Source: VAYN01 sp964540905 (lineage in GTDB: Bacteria; Actinomycetota; Thermoleophilia; Solirubrobacterales; 70-9). Taken from it: 37,083 nucleotides of DNA. Below are positions 1 to 6,939 of this stretch, in pieces. Made by a program: the position numbers and the translations under genes. How positions within the stretch are numbered: the stretch's first letter is position 1; each line of letters begins with the position of its first letter. The DNA lies in contig CAZIOS010000025.1 in the NCBI GenBank assembly GCA_964540905.1, positions 1 to 37,083 of the forward strand, in the 5' to 3' direction. Under the pieces are notes generated by a model that made no database searches, had not been told where the DNA came from, and saw only the letters and a list, made by a program, of their open reading frames with translations.

Positions 1-92
1 TGGGCCAGTCCCTCCACCCCTCTAGATGTGGCGCTTATGTGGGTAGAACCTTACCAGGGCCGATTCCGCCTTTTCCAGGGCGTCTGGACGGC

Positions 93-98
93 TAGTCT
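93..98 (+). promoter_or_regulatory. Candidate -10 (TAGTCT) upstream of corA
   Basis: TAGTCT lies 9 nt before an ATG at 108 and fits the TANNNT -10 pattern of actinobacterial promoters. A transcript would start almost on that ATG, yet the ATG opens a 37-codon frame that is not the CorA frame (CorA starts at 145). No clear -35 was seen. Confidence 0.35.
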
Positions 99-144
99 GT
101 GGGAACGATGACCCCGCTGTACGACGAGACCACCGGACCGAGCG

Positions 145-1152
145 ATGCCGAACCTTCCGAAACCACGGCTGCGGCGGCCCGGTCGGCGCGGCGATCTCGT
201 CGCGACGCCCTCTGCTGCTGAGCCCCAGACGCCCCACGTCGAGCAGATCGACGCCGCCGGACTGCGCTGGATCAACGTCGAGCGCCCCGGCGCCCTCGAG
301 CGGGCCTGGCTCGAGGAGCACTTCGACTTCCACGCGCTCGACCTCGAGGACGTGCTCTCGCGCAACCAGCGGCCGAAGATCGACGTCTACGACGACTACC
401 TCTTCATCGTCCTCCACCTGCCGGTCTTCGACCGCGCCGCCGGCCGCCTCGGCGCTGGCGAGCTCGACCTCTTCGTCGGCCCCGACTACATGGTCACGAT
501 CCCGAACCAGCCGCTGCAGCCGGTCGAGTACCTGTTCGAGCGCTGCCGCAGCAAGCCGGAGCTGCGCGAACAGCTCTTCTCGCGCGGCTCCGGCTACCTG
601 CTCTACCGGCTCGTCGACGACAGCTTCGACTACTGCTTCCCGATGCTGCGCAAGATCGGCAACAAGCTCGACGCGCTCGAGGACGACATCTTCGAGGGCC
701 GCTCCGAGGAGGTCGTGCGCGACATCTCCAACGTCAAGCAGGAGATCATCAACTTCCGCAAGGTGATCCGGCCGCAGCGGCCGGTCCTGCGCGACCTCGA
801 GAAGGTCAAGCAGCGCTACCTCGCCACCGACCTCGACCTCGAGATCTACTTCGACGACATCGTCGACTCCCACGAGCGGATCTGGGACATGCTCGAAAAC
901 TACAAGGAGGTCGCCGAGGCGCTGGAGGAGACCAACGAGTCGGTGATCTCGCACCGGCTCAACGACATCCTGCGGGTGCTGACCTCGATCAGCGTCGTGA
1001 TCCTGCCGCTGACCCTGATCGCCAGCATCTGGGGGATGAACGTGAAGGTGCCGGGGCAGGACAACCTCAGCGGCTTCTTCGTGATCATCGGGGCGATGGC
1101 GCTGATCCTGGTCGCGATGGTCTTCTACTTCCGCCGGCGCGGCTGGCTATAA
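145..1152 (+). CDS. corA: CorA-family divalent metal ion transporter
   Basis: Inner-membrane Mg2+ (possibly Co2+ or Ni2+) channel of the CorA/MIT family, which works as a homopentamer. The 335-residue protein has the expected layout: a long acidic cytosolic alpha/beta and helical domain, then two C-terminal membrane helices joined by the signature GMN loop (about residues 297-299, context IWGMNVKVPG), and a basic tail (RRRGW). ATG 145 has no convincing ribosome site. A better-placed ATG at 108 opens another frame that stops at TGA 219-221, where a +1 shift would join it to this frame (EPQTPHVEQID), so the true N-terminus is uncertain. No metal-export partner is adjacent. Family assignment is firm; ion preference is unknown. 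Confidence 0.93.
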   Translation: MPNLPKPRLRRPGRRGDLVATPSAAEPQTPHVEQIDAAGLRWINVERPGALERAWLEEHFDFHALDLEDVLSRNQRPKIDVYDDYLFIVLHLPVFDRAAGRLGAGELDLFVGPDYMVTIPNQPLQPVEYLFERCRSKPELREQLFSRGSGYLLYRLVDDSFDYCFPMLRKIGNKLDALEDDIFEGRSEEVVRDISNVKQEIINFRKVIRPQRPVLRDLEKVKQRYLATDLDLEIYFDDIVDSHERIWDMLENYKEVAEALEETNESVISHRLNDILRVLTSISVVILPLTLIASIWGMNVKVPGQDNLSGFFVIIGAMALILVAMVFYFRRRGWL

Positions 1153-1155
1153 AGC

Positions 1156-1230
1156 GCCGCCTCCTCTGCTCTCGCAGAGCACCAGAGAATCAGATATGGA
1201 TGGCGCTCTGCTTCCGCGTCCGGGGGCGGC
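1156..1230 (-). repeat. Structured palindromic element, family A copy 1
   Basis: Two nested stems fill the corA-HIT intergenic gap. The outer stem is GCCGCC/GGCGGC (1156-1161 with 1225-1230). The inner stem is 11 bp (1174-1184 with 1201-1211) with one non-Watson-Crick pair, which is G.U if read on the minus strand and A.C on the plus strand. The 16-nt loop, read on minus, is TCCATATCTGATTCTC. The internal-loop strands on minus are CCCGGACGCGGAA and GAGAGCAGAGGA. Copy 2 (16572-16650) has the same loop and nearly the same internal strands but entirely different stems. Confidence 0.75.
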
Positions 1231-1231
1231 T

Positions 1232-1237
1232 TAGGAT
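1232..1237 (+). promoter_or_regulatory. Candidate -10 (TAGGAT) of the HIT gene
   Basis: TAGGAT ends 9 nt before the GTG start at 1247, and no Shine-Dalgarno sequence lies between them, so the message would have a very short leader or none. It directly follows family A copy 1. Confidence 0.4.
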
Positions 1238-1246
1238 GCACTACCC

Positions 1247-1735
1247 GTGGCAAATTTCCGCATCTGGGCGCCGTGGCGCCTCGCCTACGTGACCGACGCG
1301 GCCAAGGACAACGAGGAGGAGTGCATCTTCTGCGCCAAGCCAGCGGCGGGAGACGACGAGGCGAACCTGATCGTCCACCGCGGCGAGCGCTGCTTCGTGA
1401 TCCTCAACCTCTTCCCGTACACCAACGGCCACCTGATGGTCGCCCCCTTTGAGCACATCGGCGCCCTGCAGGAGATCCCGGCGGCGACGATCGCCGAGAT
1501 GATGGCGCTGGCGCAGCGGGCGATGGGGCAGCTCGAAGAGGTCTACGCCCCGCACGGCTTCAACGTCGGCTTCAACCAGGGCCGCGTCGCCGGGGCCGGG
1601 GTCGAGCATCACATCCACCTCCACGTCGTCCCGCGCTGGGCCGGCGACAACAACTTCATGCCGGTGATCGCCGACACCAAAGTGATGCCGCAGACGATCG
1701 AGCAGAGCTACGCGGTGTTGAGGGAGGCGTTTTGA
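1247..1735 (+). CDS. HIT-family nucleotide hydrolase/phosphorylase (Ap4A phosphorylase-like)
   Basis: Histidine-triad protein of 162 residues, a normal length. The catalytic H-x-H-x-H triad is visible in HHIHLHVVP (His122, His124, His126). An N-terminal CIFC pair (Cys26, Cys29) with a downstream His is the zinc site typical of actinobacterial members. The opening IWAPWRLAYV resembles the mycobacterial diadenosine tetraphosphate phosphorylase group, so Ap4A phosphorolysis in the cytosol is the best guess. Substrate cannot be fixed from sequence, and related HIT proteins cleave other nucleoside phosphate esters. The start is GTG with no ribosome site and a TAGGAT box 9 nt upstream. The stop falls just before family A copy 3. 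Confidence 0.88.
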   Translation: MANFRIWAPWRLAYVTDAAKDNEEECIFCAKPAAGDDEANLIVHRGERCFVILNLFPYTNGHLMVAPFEHIGALQEIPAATIAEMMALAQRAMGQLEEVYAPHGFNVGFNQGRVAGAGVEHHIHLHVVPRWAGDNNFMPVIADTKVMPQTIEQSYAVLREAF

Positions 1736-1738
1736 TGC

Positions 1739-1821
1739 GATTTACGCGCGGACGCGGGAGCGCGGGCACGTGACTTCCGGTGATCATGAGCGTGCCCGCG
1801 CGGGAGCAGAGCACGTAAATC
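1739..1821 (+). repeat. Structured palindromic element, family A copy 3, spanning the phosphomannomutase start
   Basis: The outer stem GATTTACG/CGTAAATC (1739-1746 with 1814-1821) is 8 bp and perfect. The inner stem GCGCGGGCACG/CGTGCCCGCGC (1760-1770 with 1791-1801) is 11 bp and perfect, closing a 20-nt loop. The internal-loop strands CGCGGACGCGGGA (1747-1759) and GGGAGCAGAGCA (1802-1813) match copies 1 and 2 at nearly every position, while both stems are unrelated in sequence. The only in-frame start codon of the next gene (GTG 1770) begins on the base that closes the loop. Confidence 0.75.
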
Positions 1822-3179
1822 CTGAAATCTTCAAGGCGTACGACATCCGGGGCCTCTACGGCTCGGAGATGGACGAGTCGACCGCGCACGCGATCGGCCG
1901 CGCCTTCGCCCGGGTGCTGGCGCGGCTGCGCGGCAAGGCGCCGGGCGAGCTGCGGATCGGGCTCGGCCGCGACATGCGGCTGACCGCGCCGGCGATGGCG
2001 GCGGAGCTGCGCGACGGGCTGATCTTCGAGGGCGCGACCGTGCTCGACGCCGGCATGGTCGCGACCGAGATGCTCTACCACCTGGTCGGCTCGCGGCAGC
2101 TGGACGGCGGCGCGATGGTCACCGCCTCCCACAACCCGAAGGCCTACACCGGCGTCAAGCTGGTCCGTGAGGGGGCGCTGCCTCTCTCCGGCGACGCCGG
2201 CATCGGCGAAGTCCAGGCGGAGATCGCGGCCGGGCTCGGCCACGCTCCCGGCGGCGGCGCGCTGGAGGAGGTCGATATCTGGGACGAGTACCGCCAGCAC
2301 GCCCTCTCCTGCATCGACCCGGCGAACGTGCGGCCGATGAAAGTCGTGGTCGACGGCGGCAATGGGATGGCCGGGCCGATGGTCGGGCCGATCCTGGACA
2401 AGCTCGGGCTCGACCTGGAGCGGATGTACTTCGAGCCCGACGGCGAGTTCCCCGACCACGAGCCGAATCCGCTGCTGGAGGGGAACCGGCGGCTGATCAT
2501 GGAGCGGGTGCGCGCGACCGGCGCCGACCTCGGCATCGCCTGGGACGGCGACGCCGACCGCTGTTTCTTCATCGACGCCAGCGGCGAGTTCTGCGACGGC
2601 GACTTCGTCTGCGCCCTGCTCGCCCGCTCGGTGCTGGCCAAGAACCCCGGCGCGACGATCCTCTACGACCCCCGCTCCAGCCGCGCCGTGCCGGACCTGG
2701 TCGCGGCCGAGGGCGGCCGCTCCGACCTCTCCCGGGTCGGCCACGCCTTCTTCAAGGCGCGGATGCGCGAGGAGGGGGCGGCCTTCGGCGGCGAGGTCTC
2801 CGGCCACTACTACTTCCGCGACTTCTGGAACGCCGACTCGGGGACGATCCCGGCGCTGCTGATGCTGGAGCTGCTCTCGCTCGACGGCCGCGGCCTCGGC
2901 GAGCTGATGGAGGAGTTCCGCTCCAGGTACTTCATCTCCGGCGAGATCAACTCCGAGGTCGCCGAGCCAGCGGCCAAACTGGAGGAGATCGCCGGGCGCT
3001 ACGGCGACGGCGCCAAGCTGACCCGCCTCGACGGCGTTTCGGTCGACTACCCCGACTGGCACTTCAACGTGCGCGCCTCCAACACCGAGCCGCTGCTGCG
3101 GCTGAACCTCGAGTCGCTGGTCTCGCGCGAGGACATGGAGCGCCGCCGCGACGAGATCCTGGGGCTGATCCGGAGATGA
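1770..3179 (+). CDS. manB: Phosphomannomutase/phosphoglucomutase
   Basis: Alpha-D-phosphohexomutase of 469 residues that interconverts hexose 6- and 1-phosphates (mannose and/or glucose) for GDP-mannose and envelope glycan synthesis in the cytosol. All four family motifs are present: phosphoserine loop TASHNP (Ser120), metal loop DGDADR (259-264), sugar loop GEVSGHYY (341-348) and phosphate-binding SNTEP (about 437-441). Conserved sequence begins near residue 17 (NPEIFKAYDIRG). The upstream frame offers only GTG 1770, because the previous in-frame stop is at 1719-1721 and no other start codon lies before the conserved region. That GTG sits in structured element A3, with no Shine-Dalgarno. The gene overlaps the next one by ATGA. 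Mannose versus glucose preference is not settled. Confidence 0.92.
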   Translation: MTSGDHERARAGAEHVNPEIFKAYDIRGLYGSEMDESTAHAIGRAFARVLARLRGKAPGELRIGLGRDMRLTAPAMAAELRDGLIFEGATVLDAGMVATEMLYHLVGSRQLDGGAMVTASHNPKAYTGVKLVREGALPLSGDAGIGEVQAEIAAGLGHAPGGGALEEVDIWDEYRQHALSCIDPANVRPMKVVVDGGNGMAGPMVGPILDKLGLDLERMYFEPDGEFPDHEPNPLLEGNRRLIMERVRATGADLGIAWDGDADRCFFIDASGEFCDGDFVCALLARSVLAKNPGATILYDPRSSRAVPDLVAAEGGRSDLSRVGHAFFKARMREEGAAFGGEVSGHYYFRDFWNADSGTIPALLMLELLSLDGRGLGELMEEFRSRYFISGEINSEVAEPAAKLEEIAGRYGDGAKLTRLDGVSVDYPDWHFNVRASNTEPLLRLNLESLVSREDMERRRDEILGLIRR

Positions 3180-4183
3180 GCGCGCTGACGCCCGAGGAGG
3201 CACTGGAGCAGGCCGCCCTCGCCGGCATCCACTGCCTGCGGATCCCGACCCCGTTCGCGGTCGGGCGGGTCAACTGCTACCTGATCGAGGACGAGCCGCT
3301 GACCCTGGTCGACACCGGCCCCAACTCGGGCAAGGCGCTGGACGAGCTCGGCAGCCAGCTCGGCGAGCACGGCCACTCGATCGACGACCTCGAGCTGGTG
3401 ATCGTCACCCACCAGCACATCGACCACCTCGGCCTGGTCGAGATCGTCGCCGAGCACTCCGGCGCCGAGGTGGCGGCGCTCGGGATCGCCGCCGAGCGGC
3501 TCGCCAACTTCGACGAGGACGCCGAGGCCGAGGACCGCTTCGCGGTCGAGCTGATGCTCCGCAACGGCATCCCCGAGGAGGTGACGGTGGCGCTGCGCAG
3601 CGTCTCCCGCAGCTTCCGCGCCTGGGGCTCGCACGTGGGAGTCACGCGGCCGCTGGCCGACGGCGAGGAGATCGCCCTGCGCGACCGCACCCTGCGGGTG
3701 CTGCACCGCCCCGGCCACAGCCCCTCCGACACCCTCTTCTGGGACGAGCAGCGCCGGATCCTGATCGCCGCCGACCACCTGCTCGCCCACATCTCCTCCA
3801 ACCCACTGGTCTCGCGCCCGCTCGACGGCTCTGCCCAGCGCACCCACTCGCTCGTCACCTACATCGAGTCGATGCGCCGGACCCGCGAGATGCCGGCCGA
3901 GATCGTCCTCACCGGCCACGGCGACCCGGTCACCGACCACGTCGCCCTGATCGACAGCCGCCTCGCCGCCCACGAGCGCCGCAAGGAGAAGATCTACAAG
4001 CTGGTCGCCGAGCGGCCCCGCAGCGGCTATGAGCTGGCCCAGGCGATCTGGGGCAACGTCGCCGTCACCCAGGCCTTCCTCACCCTCTCCGAGGTGATCG
4101 GCCACGCCGACCTCCTCGTCGACGAGGGCCGCGTGCGCGAAGCCGACGACGGCAGCGTGATCCGGTATGAGACGACCGGGTAG
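3176..4183 (+). CDS. Metallo-beta-lactamase-fold hydrolase (LACTB2-like)
   Basis: Cytosolic metallohydrolase of 335 residues. The metal motif H-x-H-x-D-H is HQHIDH (residues 79-84), a second ligand His lies in HRPGHSPSD, an Asp ligand in IAADHLL and a distal His in TGHGDPV. A C-terminal region of about 90 residues (ERRKEKIYKLV onward) looks like the winged-helix tail of LACTB2-like members. Such proteins include endoribonucleases and thioester or lactone hydrolases, and the substrate is not predictable here. The start ATG overlaps the mutase stop (ATGA), and the end overlaps the next gene by 17 nt, so the three genes form a translationally coupled operon. Confidence 0.85.
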   Translation: MSALTPEEALEQAALAGIHCLRIPTPFAVGRVNCYLIEDEPLTLVDTGPNSGKALDELGSQLGEHGHSIDDLELVIVTHQHIDHLGLVEIVAEHSGAEVAALGIAAERLANFDEDAEAEDRFAVELMLRNGIPEEVTVALRSVSRSFRAWGSHVGVTRPLADGEEIALRDRTLRVLHRPGHSPSDTLFWDEQRRILIAADHLLAHISSNPLVSRPLDGSAQRTHSLVTYIESMRRTREMPAEIVLTGHGDPVTDHVALIDSRLAAHERRKEKIYKLVAERPRSGYELAQAIWGNVAVTQAFLTLSEVIGHADLLVDEGRVREADDGSVIRYETTG

Positions 4184-5390
4184 GGCGAGCCAGCCGGAAC
4201 CCGCGATCACGAGCGCCGCCGATACGGCCACCCCCGCGGCGCGGCCGTGGTGGCGGCGCTGGCGGCCGCTGCTGTCGACGGCGCTGGCGCTCGTCGTTCT
4301 CCTAGCCGCGTCAGTGGCGGTCGCCTGGCACTTCTCCTCCGCGGTCCTGGTCCCCGATCGCTCCGACTGGCCCGCCGACGCCACCGTGGAGCGCCTCTCT
4401 TCGCACCGGATCGTGCTCTCCCGCTCCGAAGCAACCCTGCGCCCCGGTGTCTACGGCCTGCTCTGGCAGGGCGGCCACGCGATCCTCGGCGAAGTGACCT
4501 CCCGGAACGGCGACTCGGTGACGCGACACCTGCGCGCCGCCAGCGGTTATCTCAGGCCGGGGATGAAGGTGGCGATCGACGCCGACGTCTACGTCGGCGA
4601 CCCACGCCAGGCGCTGGGCCTGCCCTTCGCCGACGTGCGCATGCCCGACGAACTGGGCCCGATGCCTGCCTGGTCGATCCCCGGGCGCACCCACACCTGG
4701 GCGATCGTCGCGCACGGGGTCAACGGCGACGCGAGGGAGGGCCTGCGGATCGCGCCGACCCTGCATCGCGCCGGCCTGCCGACGCTGCTGATCTCCTACC
4801 GCGAGGACCTCGGCGCGCCGCCGAGCCCCGACGGCCTGCACCACATGGGCCTGACCGAGTGGCGTGACCTCGAAGCCGCGGCCCGCTACGCGCTGGCCCA
4901 CGGGGCCCGCCGCCTGATCCTGGTCGGCTACTCGATGGGCGGCGCGATCGTCGCCCAGTTCATGCAGCGTTCCCCCCTCGCCGGCCGCGTCGCCGGGCTC
5001 GTCCTCGACGCTCCCGTCCTCGACTGGAAGGCCGTCCTCTCCTTCAACGCCACCGAGATGGGACTGCCCGCCTTCGCCGCCGACCCGGTCGAGTGGGTGA
5101 TCGGCGCCCGCATCGACGCCGACTGGGACAGCCTCGACGCGCTCGATCACACGGCTGACTTCCGGCTGCCGATCCTGCTCTTCCACGGCGATGCAGACAA
5201 GGTCGTGCCGATCGCGACCAGCAATGATTTCGCCGCGAAGCTTCCCCATTGGATCACCTACTACCGCGTGCCCGAGGCCGGGCACACCGAGTCCTGGAAC
5301 GTCGATCCACGGCTGTACGAACAGCGACTGCGGGCCTTCCTGCGCCGGATCGATGCGGCTCCGCATCGTCTCTTTAAAAAGCCGGGCTAA
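4167..5390 (+). CDS. Membrane-anchored alpha/beta hydrolase
   Basis: Protein of 407 residues with a cytosolic N-terminal tail, one membrane helix (about residues 35-56, STALALVVLLAASVAVAWHF) and an extracytoplasmic alpha/beta hydrolase domain. The nucleophile elbow GYSMGG places Ser near residue 256. The acid is in GDADKVVP and the catalytic His in EAGHTESW (about 373). The region between anchor and hydrolase (about 60-165) is unfamiliar. Similar anchored hydrolases act as serine peptidases or esterases at the cell surface, but the substrate is unknown. The start overlaps the preceding gene by 17 nt. Confidence 0.8.
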   Translation: MRRPGRASQPEPAITSAADTATPAARPWWRRWRPLLSTALALVVLLAASVAVAWHFSSAVLVPDRSDWPADATVERLSSHRIVLSRSEATLRPGVYGLLWQGGHAILGEVTSRNGDSVTRHLRAASGYLRPGMKVAIDADVYVGDPRQALGLPFADVRMPDELGPMPAWSIPGRTHTWAIVAHGVNGDAREGLRIAPTLHRAGLPTLLISYREDLGAPPSPDGLHHMGLTEWRDLEAAARYALAHGARRLILVGYSMGGAIVAQFMQRSPLAGRVAGLVLDAPVLDWKAVLSFNATEMGLPAFAADPVEWVIGARIDADWDSLDALDHTADFRLPILLFHGDADKVVPIATSNDFAAKLPHWITYYRVPEAGHTESWNVDPRLYEQRLRAFLRRIDAAPHRLFKKPG

Positions 5391-5402
5391 GCTGACCTCG
5401 CA

Positions 5403-5846
5403 ATGGGCACGCGGAGTAGCTGGAGGGGCTTGCTGGCAGTCGCCGTGACGCTGGCGGGACTGTCTTCGGCAATGCCGGCGATCGCCAGCGCCAACGTCGT
5501 CCTGGGAGCCGCGGCGTTCGCTCCCAACGGCAGCGGCTGGGGAACCAGCGAACCGACGGAAATCTTCAACGGCGGCGATCCCAGCGGGCTGATCACGGAC
5601 GTGCGCTGGAGCAGTTGGGGCGGCTCGGTAGCGGTCGGCTCCGGCCGCAACCCGATCTTCAAGCCGCACGGCGGCTACTACCGCAGGCCGGTCCCGATCG
5701 AGTTGAAAGCAAGCGGACTCGGGCGCTGCGGCGGCCAGCAGGCCTACACGCGCCTCTCGTTCCGCGAGCCGAAGCGGCCGGGAGGGCCACTCGGTCCGTG
5801 GCTCTCGTGGTCAGGCGCCGCAAGCATCTGCGTCGCGCCGCACTGA
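5403..5846 (+). CDS. Small exported protein of unknown function
   Basis: Protein of 147 residues with a clear Sec signal peptide: a basic start, a hydrophobic core (LLAVAVTLAGLSSAMPAIA) and likely cleavage after ASA near residue 29. The mature part is Gly/Trp-rich (SGWGTSEPTE, WSSWGGSVAVGSGRNP) and has two Cys that could form a disulfide (GRCGGQQ and SICVAPH). No family was recognised. The start lies 12 nt after the hydrolase stop, and a TAAGCT box lies 9 nt before the ATG, so it could be read from the operon or from its own promoter. Confidence 0.7.
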   Translation: MGTRSSWRGLLAVAVTLAGLSSAMPAIASANVVLGAAAFAPNGSGWGTSEPTEIFNGGDPSGLITDVRWSSWGGSVAVGSGRNPIFKPHGGYYRRPVPIELKASGLGRCGGQQAYTRLSFREPKRPGGPLGPWLSWSGAASICVAPH

Positions 5847-5896
5847 CCAGGTCCGCCTCGCCAGTCCGCCGACCTCAATCGCATTACGCTGCACTT

Positions 5897-5933
5897 GCGG
5901 CGGCGCCCCTCCCCGCGCCGCCCGCGCCGCCGC
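5897..5933 (+). repeat. GC-only inverted repeat between the exported protein and lipid kinase genes
   Basis: GCGGCGGCGC (5897-5906) and GCGCCGCCGC (5924-5933) form a perfect 10-bp stem with a 17-nt C-rich loop. No T-run follows, so it is not a classic intrinsic terminator. It lies 18 nt before the chosen kinase ATG. Confidence 0.5.
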
Positions 5934-5951
5934 CGTGCGCAGAGCCTCCGA

Positions 5952-6929
5952 ATGAACCCCAAGATCCCGCACAGGAAAGCAAAGAAGCCCGCCAAGAAGC
6001 GGATGCTGATCATCGTCAATCCCTACGCGACGACGGTCTCGGACCGGCTGCGGAACCTGGTCGTCTACGCGCTGCAGGGGCGCTATGAGGTCGAGGCGGT
6101 CTCGACCGAGGCGCAGAACCACGCGACCGAGATCGGGCGCGAGGTGCGCGACCACGGCTACGACGTCGTCGTCGCCTTCGGCGGCGACGGGACGCTGAAC
6201 GAGGTGGTGAACGGGCTGGCGGGGACCGAGGTGCCGGTCTCGATGCTGCCGGGCGGCTCGACCAACGTCGTCTGCCGCACGCTCGGGATCCCCAACGACG
6301 TCGTCGACGCGACCGAGCACCTGCTGGCCCTGGCCGACGACTGGCGGCCGCGCAAGATCGACCTCGGCGTCGTCGACGGGCGCCACTTCGTCTTCTCCTG
6401 CGGCGCCGGGATCGACGCCACCGTGGTCAAGCGGGTCGACGCGCACCCGCGGCTGAAGTCGCGCGCCGGCCCCTACTACTACAGCTGGGCGGCGGTCTCG
6501 GCCTTCGTCCGCGAGTACATGCTGCGGCCGGTGCGGATGCGGGTCGACGTCAACGGCTCCAGCGTCGAGGGGGTGACGGCGCTGGCCCAGAACTCCGATC
6601 CCTTCACCTACTTCGCCAGCCGCCCGATCCGGGTCTGCGAGGGGATCGCGATCGACGACGGCACGCTCTCGCTCGGCGTCCTCAAGCGCGCCGCCCAGCG
6701 CGACATGCCGACCCTGATCCCACGCCTGTTCAGCCAGAGGCGGCCCGCCTCCCGCCACCGCCAGGTCGAGCACTTCGAGGACGTCACCAGCGCCACCGTC
6801 AGCTCGATCTCCGCCGACAAGGCGGGGGCGCCGCGCCCCTTCCCGCTGCAGGTCGACGGCGACTACATCGGCGACCGCACCGCGGTCGAGCTGCGCGCCG
6901 AGCCCGGCGCGCTGACGATCGTCGCCTAG
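5952..6929 (+). CDS. Diacylglycerol/lipid kinase family protein (DagK catalytic domain)
   Basis: ATP-dependent lipid kinase of the DAGK/YegS/sphingosine-kinase superfamily, 325 residues from ATG 5952. Visible motifs are IVNPYA at the start of the catalytic domain, the nucleotide loop GGDGTLNEV (about 77-85) and LPGGSTNVVCRTLGIP. The C-terminal beta-sandwich ends in QVDGDYIGDRTAVELRAEPG, as in the family. It probably phosphorylates diacylglycerol or another membrane lipid alcohol at the inner membrane face. A TTG start at 5895 would add 19 residues, almost all Arg and Pro, encoded by the GC hairpin, and is unlikely. The gene converges on relA with a 10-nt gap and no visible terminator. Confidence 0.88.
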   Translation: MNPKIPHRKAKKPAKKRMLIIVNPYATTVSDRLRNLVVYALQGRYEVEAVSTEAQNHATEIGREVRDHGYDVVVAFGGDGTLNEVVNGLAGTEVPVSMLPGGSTNVVCRTLGIPNDVVDATEHLLALADDWRPRKIDLGVVDGRHFVFSCGAGIDATVVKRVDAHPRLKSRAGPYYYSWAAVSAFVREYMLRPVRMRVDVNGSSVEGVTALAQNSDPFTYFASRPIRVCEGIAIDDGTLSLGVLKRAAQRDMPTLIPRLFSQRRPASRHRQVEHFEDVTSATVSSISADKAGAPRPFPLQVDGDYIGDRTAVELRAEPGALTIVA

Positions 6930-6939
6930 CAGCCGACCC

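Noticed and set aside
6930..6939. Terminator between the lipid kinase and relA genes
   Set aside because: The 10-nt gap has no inverted repeat or T-run.
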